Source of the DNA: Caballeronia glebae
GTDB taxonomy: Bacteria; Pseudomonadota; Gammaproteobacteria; Burkholderiales; Burkholderiaceae
Direction: 5' to 3'
DNA length: 64,000 nt
NCBI RefSeq assembly: GCF_001545035.1
Contig: NZ_FCOJ02000001.1
Location: forward strand, 124,001 to 188,000
Under the pieces are notes generated by a model that saw only the letters and a program-made list of their open reading frames with translations, had not been told where the DNA came from and made no database searches. The position numbers and the translations under genes are program-made. Below, piece after piece: positions 17,575-29,140 of this stretch (its first letter is position 1; the number at the start of each line of letters is the position of its first letter).

Positions 17575-19266
17575 ATGTCCTGGTTCACCGCAACACTGCG
17601 TAGTTACCCCGAAATCGCGATTTTTCTGTCACTGGGCGTCGGTTATTGGGTCGGCGGAAAGAGCTTTCGGGGTTTCAGCCTCGGCGCGGTGACGGCGACC
17701 TTGCTCGCGGCCATCGCCATCGGGCAACTGGGCATCACCATTTCGCCGAACGTCAAATCGGTCTTCTTTCTGATGTTCCTGTTCGCCGTGGGTTACGGCG
17801 TCGGCCCGCAGTTCGTGCGCGGCATCGCGAAGGACGGTCTGCCGCAGGCGCTCTTCGCGGTTATCCAGTGCGTGTTGTGTCTCGCGGCGCCCTTGGCGGC
17901 GGCGAAGATCGCGGGTTACGACATCGGCTCGGCGGCGGGCCTGTTCGCGGGCTCGCAAACCATCTCGGCATCGATGGGCCTCGCCACCGACGCCGTCAAC
18001 CGCCTCGGCCTGCCGCCCAATGAAGCCAAGGCCCTGCTCGACGCGATGCCGACCGCCTACGCCGTGACCTATATCTTCGGGACGATCGGCTCCGCGCTCA
18101 TTCTCGCGATGCTCGGTCCGCGGCTGCTCAAGATCGATCTCGTCGCGGCCTGCAAGGAGTACGAGGCGACCCTCGGCGGCGGCGGCGATCTCGGCGGCGC
18201 GGGCCAGGCATGGCACAAGTTCGAGCTGCGCGCCTATCGCGTGGCGGAGGGCGGGCGCGCGGCGGGCATGTCGGTCGCGCAGGCCGAGGCGCTGGAGCCG
18301 GCCGGCGCGCGGCTTTTCATCGAGCGGATCAGACGCGGCGGGACCATCCAGGAAGCGAAGATCGACGACATATTGCAACCGGGCGATGTCGTCGCGATTT
18401 CGGGGCGGCGCGAGTTGCTCGTCGATCTGCTCGGCAGCGTCGCGACGGAAGTGGACGACGCCGAACTGCTCGCGGTGCCGATCGAAGGCGTCGATGTCTA
18501 CGTGACGAACAAGGCCATCGAAGGCAAGACGCTGCAGGAACTCGCGCAGTCGCCGAACTCGCGCGGTGTGTTTCTGCGCAAGATCAAGCGCGGCGCGACC
18601 GAAACGCAGATTCCCATTCTGCCGAGCACGAAGCTGTATCGCGGCGACACGATCACGCTCATCGGCCGCACGCAGGATACGTCGGCGGCCGCGAAGGCGC
18701 TCGGCGTGCTGGACCGTCCGACGGACGCCGCCGACATGGCTTTCGTCGGCCTGGCGATCACGCTCGGCGCGTTGATCGGCGCGCTCGTGCTGCATGTCGG
18801 CGCGGTGCCGCTCACGCTGTCGACGGCGGGCGGCGCGCTCATCGCGGGCATTGTGTTCGGCTGGCTGCGCGCGATTCATCCGACCTTCGGCCGCATTCCG
18901 TCGCCGACCATCTGGTTCATGAACTCGGTGGGCCTGAACGTCTTCATCGCCGTGGTGGGTATCTCGGCTGGGCCGGGCTTCGTCGCGGGTTTGCAAAAGC
19001 TCGGCGTCAGTCTCTTTCTGTGGGGCATCTTCGCGTCGTCGGTGCCGCTCATCATCGGCATGTATATCGCGAAGTACGTGTTCAAGTTTCATCCCGCGAT
19101 TCTGCTCGGCATCTGCGCCGGGGCGCGCACGACGACCGCCGCGCTCGGCATGATCTGCGACGCCGCGAAGAGTCAGGCGCCGGGTCTCGGCTACACGGTG
19201 ACCTATGCGGTCGGCAATACGCTGCTCACGATCTGGGGGATGATCATCGTGATGCTGCTCACGTGA
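17575..19266 (+). CDS. aspT: Aspartate:alanine exchanger (AspT/YidE family)
   Basis: 563 residues. Two membrane blocks (about 5-170 and 380-560) flank two cytoplasmic TrkA_C-like regions (about 205-290 and 290-375), the AspT layout. The second block carries [36 protein letters not shown], the conserved GxRTTxAAL motif. AspT exchanges external aspartate for internal alanine, an electrogenic step. The start follows AAGGAG (17564-17569) by five bases. Aspartate 4-decarboxylase follows 49 bases later, so the pair forms a decarboxylation cycle that generates proton motive force. Confidence 0.9.
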   Translation: MSWFTATLRSYPEIAIFLSLGVGYWVGGKSFRGFSLGAVTATLLAAIAIGQLGITISPNVKSVFFLMFLFAVGYGVGPQFVRGIAKDGLPQALFAVIQCVLCLAAPLAAAKIAGYDIGSAAGLFAGSQTISASMGLATDAVNRLGLPPNEAKALLDAMPTAYAVTYIFGTIGSALILAMLGPRLLKIDLVAACKEYEATLGGGGDLGGAGQAWHKFELRAYRVAEGGRAAGMSVAQAEALEPAGARLFIERIRRGGTIQEAKIDDILQPGDVVAISGRRELLVDLLGSVATEVDDAELLAVPIEGVDVYVTNKAIEGKTLQELAQSPNSRGVFLRKIKRGATETQIPILPSTKLYRGDTITLIGRTQDTSAAAKALGVLDRPTDAADMAFVGLAITLGALIGALVLHVGAVPLTLSTAGGALIAGIVFGWLRAIHPTFGRIPSPTIWFMNSVGLNVFIAVVGISAGPGFVAGLQKLGVSLFLWGIFASSVPLIIGMYIAKYVFKFHPAILLGICAGARTTTAALGMICDAAKSQAPGLGYTVTYAVGNTLLTIWGMIIVMLLT

Positions 19267-19315
19267 CGCGGCTTTTCCGTCTCACTGTTTTCATCATCAA
19301 TTCAGGAGGTATCGA

Positions 19316-20965
19316 ATGGCAAAGTCCGATAAATCGGGTTCCAACGACCGCGCCGGCATGGCGGCGCTCAGCCCGTTCGAGCTGAAGGACGAACTCATCA
19401 AGGCGGCGGGCGGCGGGGCGGTCGAACGTCCGGCCAATCTCTCGATGCTCAACGCGGGGCGCGGCAATCCGAACTTTCTCGCGACGATTCCGCGGCATGG
19501 TTTCTGGCAACTCGGCCTTTTCGCGATGCGCGAGTCCGAGCGCTCGTTCGCGTACATGCCCGAAGGCGTCGGCGGCTTCCCGAAGCGCGAGGGGCTGGAA
19601 GAGCGCTTCGAGATCTTCGCGCGCGAAAACAAGGGCGAACCGGGCATCGCGTTTCTTGCGGGCGCGGTCTCCTACGTGCGCGATCAGCTTGGCCTGAACG
19701 CCGGCGACTTCCTCTATGAAATGTGCGAAGGCATTCTCGGATCGAACTATCCGGTGCCGGACCGCATGCTTAAGCTTTCGGAGCAGATCGTCGCGCAATA
19801 TCTGCGGCGCGAGATGATCGGCAAGCATCCGTTCGTCGGCGAATTCGATGTCTTCGCGGTCGAAGGCGGCACGGCCGCGATGACCTACATCTTCAACACG
19901 ATGCGCGAGAACTTCCTGATCGCGCCCGGCGACACCATCGCGCTCGGCACGCCGATCTTCACGCCGTACATCGAGATTCCGCGCCTGAACGATTACAAGC
20001 TGAAGGTCGTCAATCTGGAAGCCGACGTCGCCCGGGGCTGGCAATACTCGAAGGCCGAACTCGACAAGCTGCGCGACCCGAACGTGAAGGCGTTTTTCCT
20101 CGTGAACCCAAGCAATCCGCCGTCGGTGAAGATGGATGACGAAAGCCTCCAGTACATTGCGGAGATCGTGAAGGAGCGCCCCGATCTGATCCTGCTGACC
20201 GACGATGTCTACGGCACCTTCGCCGACGATTTCGTGTCGCTGTTCGCGTTGTGCCCGAAGAACACGATCCTCGTCTATTCGTATTCGAAGTATTTCGGCG
20301 CGACCGGCTGGCGCCTGGGCGCGATCGCGACGCATCGCGAGAACGTGCTCGACGCGCAACTCGCCGCGCTGTCGAAGGATAAAAAGGCGCAGCTCCACGA
20401 GCGTTACGAATCGATCACGACGGCGCCCGACAAGCTCAAGTTCATCGATCGCCTCGTCGCGGACAGCCGCACCGTGGCGCTGAACCATACGGCGGGCCTC
20501 TCGACGCCGCAGCAGGTGCAGATGGTGCTGTTCTCGCTCTTCTCGCTGATGGACACGCCCGACGCGTACAAGAACGCGCTCAAGCGCCTGATCCGCAGCC
20601 GCAAGCAGGCGCTCTATCGCGAGATCGGCATCGCGCTCGAAGCCAACGACGTGAACGCGGTGGACTACTACACGATCCTCGATATCGAATATCTCGGCGA
20701 GCGCAGGCATGGCCGTGATCTGGTCGACTGGATCATCAAGAATACGGAGCCTTCGGAGCTTCTCTTCCGGCTCGCGAAGGACGCGCGTGTCGTGCTGCTG
20801 CCGGGGCGCGGCTTCGGCACGCCACATCCGTCGGGGCGCGTGTCGCTCGCGAATCTGAACGAGAGCGACTACATGCAGATCGGCCGCGCGATCCGCAAGT
20901 TGATGGACGAGTACATCGAGCGCTACCACGAGGCCGTCGGCAAGAAGTCCGATAAAGCGAAGTAA
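19316..20965 (+). CDS. aspD: Aspartate 4-decarboxylase (bifunctional with aspartate aminotransferase)
   Basis: 549 residues, PLP fold-type I enzyme converting L-aspartate to L-alanine and CO2. The PLP lysine is Lys325 in YSYSKYFGATGWRLGAIA; VNPSNPPSVKMDDESLQYI and LTDDVYGTFADDF are the substrate-and-cofactor blocks. The longer length compared with ordinary aspartate aminotransferases (about 400) is typical of AspD, which forms dodecamers. A strong AGGAGGT ends about seven bases before the ATG. Decarboxylation consumes a proton and feeds AspT with alanine. Confidence 0.93.
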   Translation: MAKSDKSGSNDRAGMAALSPFELKDELIKAAGGGAVERPANLSMLNAGRGNPNFLATIPRHGFWQLGLFAMRESERSFAYMPEGVGGFPKREGLEERFEIFARENKGEPGIAFLAGAVSYVRDQLGLNAGDFLYEMCEGILGSNYPVPDRMLKLSEQIVAQYLRREMIGKHPFVGEFDVFAVEGGTAAMTYIFNTMRENFLIAPGDTIALGTPIFTPYIEIPRLNDYKLKVVNLEADVARGWQYSKAELDKLRDPNVKAFFLVNPSNPPSVKMDDESLQYIAEIVKERPDLILLTDDVYGTFADDFVSLFALCPKNTILVYSYSKYFGATGWRLGAIATHRENVLDAQLAALSKDKKAQLHERYESITTAPDKLKFIDRLVADSRTVALNHTAGLSTPQQVQMVLFSLFSLMDTPDAYKNALKRLIRSRKQALYREIGIALEANDVNAVDYYTILDIEYLGERRHGRDLVDWIIKNTEPSELLFRLAKDARVVLLPGRGFGTPHPSGRVSLANLNESDYMQIGRAIRKLMDEYIERYHEAVGKKSDKAK

Positions 20966-20981
20966 AACGTGTGAAGCAAAA

Positions 20982-21010
20982 AAACCGGGCCGCGCGATGC
21001 GGCCCGGTTT
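20982..21010. terminator. Bidirectional terminator between aspD and the porin
   Basis: Perfect 12-bp stem AAACCGGGCCGC with GCGGCCCGGTTT, five-base loop (20994-20998), A-run before and T-run after. It lies between convergent genes and could end both. Confidence 0.9.
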
Positions 21011-21032
21011 CATTTCAGATCGGACGAGAAGC

Positions 21033-22229
21033 TCAGAACTTGTGACGGATGCCGACGCGGAACGCGAGCTGGTCGTTCTCGCCCAGGCCCGAGGTGCCGA
21101 AGTAGCTCGACGACGAAGAGCCGATCGACGCCTGGTTCTCCACGCCGCGGTTCGAGCCCGAAGCCTTCTGGTAGATGCCGAGCGCGTACACGTCGGTGCG
21201 CTTGGAGAGCGCATAGTCGACGCTCGCGTCGATCTGGTTCCAGTGGCCGGTCGAGTTGCCCGTCATGTTCAGGTACGAGTAGCCGAGACCTGCCGACAGC
21301 GCCGACGTGAAGGCGTACTTGCCGCCGATATCGAACGCGTTGAGCTTGGAACTCGCGCCGTTGATCGGCTCGAACAGCGTGTTGGTCCACAGGCCGAACA
21401 CGGTCGCCGCGCCGAACGCGTAGTTCGCGCCGACGCCGAACGTGCGCAGATCGCGTCCGGCGTTCGCGGTGCCCATCGTCTGGATGTTCGCCACGGCCGT
21501 GCTGAACGCGGGCGATGCCGCCGCCGGGTAGCGGATGTCGGTGTACGCCGCGCCGAGGCCGAACGGACCGGCCTTGTAGTTCAGGCCGAAGCTGTATGCG
21601 CGCGAGGAGCCCGCCGTCGTGGTCGTGCCGACGGTCGTGTTCGGCGTGCCCGCGAACGCGCCTGCCTGATTCGAGAAGCCGTACATCGCGCCGAACGTCA
21701 CGCCGTAGAAGCTCGCGCTGCTGAACTTGACCGCGTTGTTGATGCGGCTCGACGTCAGCTGGTCGATGTCGTTCATGTGGTACGCGTAGTTGCCCGCGAG
21801 CGTCTGGCCGCCGATCGAATAGTTGCTGCCGAGGTAGTCGGTCGAGAACGAGTATTGACGACCGAAAGTCAGCGAGCCGACGTCGTTCTTCGCGAGACCG
21901 ACGTATGCCTGACGGCCGAACATCGCGCCGCCCTGGCCGAGCGTGCCGGTGCCGCTGTTGAAGCCGTTCTCCAACGTGAAGATTGCCTTCAGGCCGCCAC
22001 CGAGGTCTTCCGAACCTTTCAGGCCCCAACGGCTGCCTTGCGCGACGCCATCGTCGTACTTGACGAGCGAATCGCCGGCGCGCGTCGCGGTTTGCGTGCT
22101 GTTGTTCACGTAGCTGATACCCGCGTCGATGATGCCGTACAGCGTGACGCTGCTTTGAGCTTGCGCGGAGGGGGCGGCGAGGGCGGCAAAGGCGGCGAGC
22201 GCGGCGGTCGCCAAGAGATTCTTCTTCAA
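21033..22229 (-). CDS. Gram-negative general porin
   Basis: 398 residues from a TTG at 22229 that gives MKKNLLATAALAAFAALAAP; GGAG lies six bases upstream. A signal peptide ends AQA (24) before QSSVTLYGIIDAGI, the classic betaproteobacterial porin start. Repeated Gly/aromatic strands (FTLENGFNSGTG, FGRQAYVGLAKNDVGSLTFGRQYS) and the terminal Phe (RVGIRHKF) needed for BAM assembly are present. Trimeric 16-strand outer-membrane channel. Earlier in-frame starts extend an arginine-rich non-signal leader and are rejected. Confidence 0.93.
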   Translation of the reverse strand: MKKNLLATAALAAFAALAAPSAQAQSSVTLYGIIDAGISYVNNSTQTATRAGDSLVKYDDGVAQGSRWGLKGSEDLGGGLKAIFTLENGFNSGTGTLGQGGAMFGRQAYVGLAKNDVGSLTFGRQYSFSTDYLGSNYSIGGQTLAGNYAYHMNDIDQLTSSRINNAVKFSSASFYGVTFGAMYGFSNQAGAFAGTPNTTVGTTTTAGSSRAYSFGLNYKAGPFGLGAAYTDIRYPAAASPAFSTAVANIQTMGTANAGRDLRTFGVGANYAFGAATVFGLWTNTLFEPINGASSKLNAFDIGGKYAFTSALSAGLGYSYLNMTGNSTGHWNQIDASVDYALSKRTDVYALGIYQKASGSNRGVENQASIGSSSSSYFGTSGLGENDQLAFRVGIRHKF

Positions 22230-22468
22230 AACATGCTCCGTGAGTTGGTTCGCGGTGTGGTGGTCGACGGTGTCTGCGGTGCGTCGCGCTCTGACGGCGC
22301 GTGGCGGCGACCGGCGCAAATGTAGCGGGCGCCAAAGAAAGAAATGTGACAGTGCTGTCGGACGGCTTGCGGTGTGTCGCGCGTGCAACAGGGCCGGCGA
22401 CGGATCGGCGCTTGTGTATCCGGCGGGTCCAATGCCATGCTCACGGTTCTGTCACCGCGAGCGAAATC

Positions 22469-22837
22469 ATGGACGAGCAAGGAATCCGCGAACTGGAGGA
22501 GCGCCTGAAGAAGGCGATGGTGGCGTCGGACGTGGACGCGCTCGATGCGCTATTGGCCGACGACCTGAGTTTCGTCGACGCGACCGGCAAGGTCTGGACG
22601 AAGGCCGACGACCTGAACGGGCATCGCTACGGCATGCAGCGCATCGAAAAGCTGGACGTCGAGGATCAGAGCGTGCGCGTGTACAGCGGCTTTGCCGTCA
22701 CGGTGACGCGCGCGGCGATTTCAGGAACCTTCGCGGGCGCGCCGTTCGCGGGCAGCTTGCGCTACACGCGAACGTGGGGCGACATCGGCGGCGCGTGGAA
22801 GGTCGTGGCGGCGCAATGCTGCCTCGCGCCGTTCTGA
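22469..22837 (+). CDS. NTF2-like (DUF4440-type) protein
   Basis: 122 residues. The layout LEERLKKAMVASDVDALDALLADDLSFVDATGKVWTKAD, then YSGFAVTVTRAAISG and RYTRTWGDIGGAWKVVAAQCC matches the SnoaL/DUF4440 branch of NTF2-like cone folds. Such proteins are small enzymes or stress-linked binders; nothing here fixes the role. Divergent from the porin across about 240 bases and convergent with the deacylase gene, ending 10 bases from it. Confidence 0.75.
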   Translation: MDEQGIRELEERLKKAMVASDVDALDALLADDLSFVDATGKVWTKADDLNGHRYGMQRIEKLDVEDQSVRVYSGFAVTVTRAAISGTFAGAPFAGSLRYTRTWGDIGGAWKVVAAQCCLAPF

Positions 22838-22847
22838 TGGCGAACGC

Positions 22848-23963
22848 TTACGCCGACAGCAGCGATCCCGTGCGATAAGCCTTCGCGCCCGCGATGCGCG
22901 CCACTTCGAGCCCGGCCGTCGCGAAGCGCGTGATGTGCCGCGCGTACATCACGCCCGAGGTCGTGCATTTGAGCGTGGTGACGACATCGGTGAGCGGATC
23001 GACGATATCGGCGATCGGCTCGCCCGCTTCGACGAACGCGCCCACTTGCGCGCGGAACACGAGCACGCCCGACGCCGGCGCGACGATCGGTTCAGCGCCC
23101 GCGAGCGGCGTCGCGGGATAGGCGAGCGGCGGCTGCTCAGGCACGGGCGCATCGATCACGCTGCGGTAGATCAGATAGTTGACGATCGCCTGCGCGTCTT
23201 TATCTGCGAGTTCGTAGGACACGTCGTGCTGGCTGCGCAATTCGACCGTCACCGAAATGCCGCCGTTCGGGATCGGGAAACGCTCGCCGTAGCGCTTGCG
23301 CAAATCCGACCAGCAAAAGCTGTGGATCTCGTCGAACGGATTGCCGACCGAATTCAGCGCGAGCAGCGACGCGCTCGCGTCGAGATAGCGTGCGAGCGGT
23401 TCGACTTCGTCCCAGATGTCCGGATTGGTGTAGAGATGCAGCGCGGCGTCGAGATCGCAGTGCAGATCGAGCACGACATCGGCGTCGAAGGAGAGCTTTT
23501 GCAGCGCGAGCCGTAGCGATTCGAGTTCGGTGCGCGGCGTCTGCTCGTCGAGCGCTTCTTTCATCGCGGCGCGCACGGCGAGCTTGTTCGCGCCGGCGTC
23601 GTTGCCGAGGCGCGCTTCGATGCCCGGGGCGATCAGCGCGGCGAGATCGTAGAAATTGCGGTTGAAGTTGTGGCCGCTATTGGTCTCGAAGCGGCCCATC
23701 AGCGTGCCGTGCAGATGCTGCGAAAGGCCGATCGGATTCGGCACCGGCACGATCACGACTTCGCCGCGCAACTTGCCCGCCGCTTCGAATTCGGCGAGCT
23801 GACGGCGCAGACGCCACGCGACGAGCATGCCGGGCAGTTCGTCCGCGTGCAGCGAGGACTGGACATAGATCTTCTGGCCGCCGCCGGGGCCGTAGTGAAA
23901 ACTCGTGATGGTGCGGGAAGTGCCGAGCGTCGGCGAGATGAGCGTGTGAGTTCTGGTTTGCAT
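22848..23963 (-). CDS. Succinylglutamate desuccinylase/aspartoacylase-family deacylase (AotO-like)
   Basis: 371 residues from the ATG at 23963. Zn-carboxypeptidase-like fold: zinc ligands His39 and Glu42 in SSLHADELPG, a later His in DVVLDLHCDLDAALH, substrate block SGHNFNRNFYDL. The C-terminal part (about 285-371) resembles a biotinyl-lipoyl-like barrel (IVAPASGVLVFRAQVGAFVEAGEPIADI). AotO, encoded within the P. aeruginosa arginine/ornithine ABC operon aotJQMOP, belongs to this family. Here the upstream neighbour is the AotJ-like binding protein, separated by a terminator. The substrate is unknown. Confidence 0.8.
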   Translation of the reverse strand: MQTRTHTLISPTLGTSRTITSFHYGPGGGQKIYVQSSLHADELPGMLVAWRLRRQLAEFEAAGKLRGEVVIVPVPNPIGLSQHLHGTLMGRFETNSGHNFNRNFYDLAALIAPGIEARLGNDAGANKLAVRAAMKEALDEQTPRTELESLRLALQKLSFDADVVLDLHCDLDAALHLYTNPDIWDEVEPLARYLDASASLLALNSVGNPFDEIHSFCWSDLRKRYGERFPIPNGGISVTVELRSQHDVSYELADKDAQAIVNYLIYRSVIDAPVPEQPPLAYPATPLAGAEPIVAPASGVLVFRAQVGAFVEAGEPIADIVDPLTDVVTTLKCTTSGVMYARHITRFATAGLEVARIAGAKAYRTGSLLSA

Positions 23964-24120
23964 AGTGGTCGCGCGCCTGAATGCGCGGGTCTTGCCTCTG
24001 GAATGTGCCGGCCGCCGCGGTGTCTCCGTCCGCGGCCGTCCTGTCGGACGTTCGATCTTAGCCGAAATCGACGCGACGGGAGCCCGAATGCCCGCGCGCG
24101 CCGCGTGTCCGAAAAGCAAA

Positions 24121-24150
24121 CGGGCTCCGCGCCCTTGAGCGCGGAGCCCG
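24121..24150 (-). terminator. Terminator between the amino-acid binding protein and the deacylase gene
   Basis: Perfect 12-bp stem CGGGCTCCGCGC with GCGCGGAGCCCG and six-base loop. On the minus strand it is followed by TTTGCTTTT. It would attenuate read-through from the binding-protein gene into the deacylase gene. Confidence 0.8.
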
Positions 24151-24182
24151 TTCGTCAGCCGGTGCGGGCCGTGGCGAGCGGC

Positions 24183-24977
24183 TTAGCTGCCGTACACGTC
24201 GAACTCGAAGTACTTCTTTTCGAGCTTTTTGTAGGTGCCGTCCTTGATGATGTCGGCAATCGCCTTGTCGATCTTCGCCTTCAGATCGGTGTCTTCCTTG
24301 CGCAGACCGATGCCCGCGCCGTTGCCGAGCGTCTTCGGATCGTCGATAGCCTTGCCCGCGAAGTCGTAGCCCGCGCCGCGCGGCGTCTTCAGGAAGCCGA
24401 TTTCAGCCTGCACCGCGTCTTGCAGCGCGGCGTCCAGACGGCCCGAGATCAGATCGGCGTAGACCTGGTCCTGGTTCTGGTACGGCGTCACCGTCACACC
24501 CTTCGGCGCCCAGTAGGTCTTCGCATAGGTTTCCTGGATCGTGCCTTGTTCGACGCCCACGTTCTTGCCTTTCAGTCCCTCCGCCGTCGGCAGGATGTTG
24601 CTGCCCTTTTTCGCGACGAGGCGCGTCGGCGTGTTGAAGAGCTTGCTGGAGAAAGCGATCTGTTCGGCGCGTTGCGGCGTCATCGACATCGACGAGAGCA
24701 CGCCGTCGAACTTCTTCGCCTTGAGCGCGGGGATCATGCCGTCGAAGTCGTTTTCCACCCACACGCACTTCGCCTTCAGGCGGGCGCAGATTTCATTGCC
24801 GAGATCGATGTCGAAGCCGACCAGCTTGCCGTCGGAACCCTTCGATTCGAACGGGGGGTAGCTTGCGTCGACGCCGAAACGGATCGTCGAATAGTCCTTC
24901 GCGAGCGCCGGCGTGACGGCCGTGAGCGACGTGGCGGCGAGGAGGGAAATCGTCAGTGCCGCGAGCAGTTTCTTCAC
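24183..24977 (-). CDS. Basic amino-acid ABC transporter substrate-binding protein (ArgT/HisJ/AotJ-like)
   Basis: 264 residues with signal peptide 1-26 ending ALA. SBP_bac_3 fold: IRFGVDASYPPFESKGSDGKLVGFDIDLGNEICARL, VENDFDGMIPALKAKKFDGVLSSMSMTPQRAEQIAFS, and ISGRLDAALQDAVQAEIGFL. These are the lysine/arginine/ornithine and histidine binding motifs (YPPF, D-x-D-L, R-A/E-Q). Specificity among basic amino acids is uncertain. No permease (HisQ/HisM type) or ATPase gene follows, so it must use membrane components encoded elsewhere. Confidence 0.88.
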   Translation of the reverse strand: MKKLLAALTISLLAATSLTAVTPALAKDYSTIRFGVDASYPPFESKGSDGKLVGFDIDLGNEICARLKAKCVWVENDFDGMIPALKAKKFDGVLSSMSMTPQRAEQIAFSSKLFNTPTRLVAKKGSNILPTAEGLKGKNVGVEQGTIQETYAKTYWAPKGVTVTPYQNQDQVYADLISGRLDAALQDAVQAEIGFLKTPRGAGYDFAGKAIDDPKTLGNGAGIGLRKEDTDLKAKIDKAIADIIKDGTYKKLEKKYFEFDVYGS

Positions 24978-25129
24978 TGTTTTAACTCCAGAAGGTAGTC
25001 AGTTCCGCCCGGAAGGTCTCGTCCCGGGCGTCCGGCGCGTCGTTGCGCGCCGGAGCATGATATTCCGCGGATCGTGTCCGCTCAGAATCGGCAGAAGGTT
25101 ACCAAGCCAAAATAGTTCGGGAGCTAGTA

Positions 25130-25151
25130 AAAGCCCCGATAGCGGGGCTTT
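25130..25151 (-). terminator. Terminator after the DHA2 exporter gene
   Basis: Stem AAAGCCCCG with CGGGGCTTT, four-base loop; on the minus strand the 3' arm runs into TTTTA. Confidence 0.75.
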
Positions 25152-25179
25152 AGAGCGTTTACTCGTGTTCGTGCGCGCG

Positions 25180-27607
<2,428 letters not shown>

Positions 27608-27643
27608 AGCGCGGCGCAGCCCGCCTAAAGAGGAGACAACCTG

Positions 27644-29056
27644 ATGGCAACACCTCGCGCCACGCCCGCAGCGGCGCTTCCCGTCACCGCCGGCGGCATT
27701 TCGGCCCGGCTCGATCGCCTGCCCGCGACGCGCTCCGTCTGGACGCTCATCGTCCTTCTGAGCCTCGGATTTTTCTTCGAGCTTTACGATCTTCTATATT
27801 CCGGCTATGTCGCGCCGGGTCTCGTGAAAAGCGGCATTCTCACGGCGACGACCACCGGTCTCTTCGGCATGACGGGCGTCGCGAGCTTCATCGCGTCGCT
27901 GTTCGCGGGGCTTTTCATCGGCACGATCGCCTGTGGTTTTCTCGCCGACCGCTTCGGACGGCGCGCGATCTTCACGTACTCGCTGCTGTGGTACACCGGC
28001 GCCAATCTCATCATGGCGTTCCAGGACACCGCCACGGGCCTGAACATCTGGCGCTTCATCGCGGGCGTGGGTATCGGCGTGGAACTCGTGACCATCGGCA
28101 CGTATATCTCCGAGCTGGCCCCGAAGCGCATACGCGGGCGCGCGTTCGCGTGCGAGCAGGCGGTCGGCTTCATGGCGGTGCCGGTCGTCGCGTTCCTCGC
28201 GTATTTGCTGGTGCCGCGCGCCCCCTTCGGCATCGACGGCTGGCGCTGGGTCGTGATCGTCGGCGCGCACGGTGCGCTCTTCGTCTGGTGGATTCGCCGC
28301 ACGCTGCCGGAAAGCCCGCGCTGGCTCGCGCAAAAAGGGCGGCTCGACGAAGCCGATCGCGTGCTGCGCGCACTCGAAGAAAGAGTCGCGCGCGAGTACG
28401 GCAAACCGCTGCCGCCGCCCGAGCCCGTCGTCGAAACGGCCGACCGGCGCGGCGCTTTCGCGGACATGTGGAAGCCGCCCTACGGCAAGCGCGCCGCGAT
28501 GATGATCATCTTCAACGTGTTCCAGACCGTAGGCTTTTACGGCTTCGCGAACTGGGTGCCGACGCTGCTCGTGAAGCAGGGCATCACGGTGACGTCGAGC
28601 CTGATGTATTCGAGCATCATCGCGATCGCGGCGCCGCTCGGGCCGATCATCGGGCTCGCCATCGCCGACAGGATTGAGCGCAAGACGGCGATCGTCGCGA
28701 TGGCGGCGGTCAATATCGTGTGTGGCCTCGCCTTCAGCCAGTCGGGCAACGCGGGGTTTCTGATCGCGATGGGCGTCGGCCTCACGCTCTCCGCGAACGT
28801 CATGTCGTACAGCTATCACGCGTATCAGACCGAGCTGTTCCCGACGAGCATCCGCGCGCGCGCCGTCGGTTTCGTGTATTCGTGGAGCCGTTTCTCGGCG
28901 ATTTTCACGTCGTTCATCATCGCGGGCGTGTTGAAGGGTTTCGGGACGCCGGGCGTGTTCGTGTTCATTGCATCGGCGATGCTGGTCGTGATGGCGGCGA
29001 TCGGCATCATGGGGCCGAGAACGCGCGATCTCGCGCTGGAGAAAATCTCGGGTTAA
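27644..29056 (+). CDS. MFS transporter of the metabolite:H+ symporter type
   Basis: 470 residues, twelve helices. Family marks: FFFELYDLLYSGYVAPGL in helix 1, motif A GFLADRFGRRAIFTYSL, RFIAGVGIGVELVTIGTYISELAPKRIRGRAFA after helix 4, and LPESPRWLAQKGR before the central loop. These features are of the sugar/aromatic-acid symporter superfamily. The start has AGGAG (27631-27635) eight bases upstream. Substrate unknown; the neighbouring ferritin-like gene gives no hint. Confidence 0.85.
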   Translation: MATPRATPAAALPVTAGGISARLDRLPATRSVWTLIVLLSLGFFFELYDLLYSGYVAPGLVKSGILTATTTGLFGMTGVASFIASLFAGLFIGTIACGFLADRFGRRAIFTYSLLWYTGANLIMAFQDTATGLNIWRFIAGVGIGVELVTIGTYISELAPKRIRGRAFACEQAVGFMAVPVVAFLAYLLVPRAPFGIDGWRWVVIVGAHGALFVWWIRRTLPESPRWLAQKGRLDEADRVLRALEERVAREYGKPLPPPEPVVETADRRGAFADMWKPPYGKRAAMMIIFNVFQTVGFYGFANWVPTLLVKQGITVTSSLMYSSIIAIAAPLGPIIGLAIADRIERKTAIVAMAAVNIVCGLAFSQSGNAGFLIAMGVGLTLSANVMSYSYHAYQTELFPTSIRARAVGFVYSWSRFSAIFTSFIIAGVLKGFGTPGVFVFIASAMLVVMAAIGIMGPRTRDLALEKISG

Positions 29057-29140
29057 GCGAAAATGCGCGCGCTGCTGCGAGTTTGCGTCCTGTATGCCAA
29101 AATCCGCAGGACCTACCCAACCGGCGGCCGATATTCGAAT

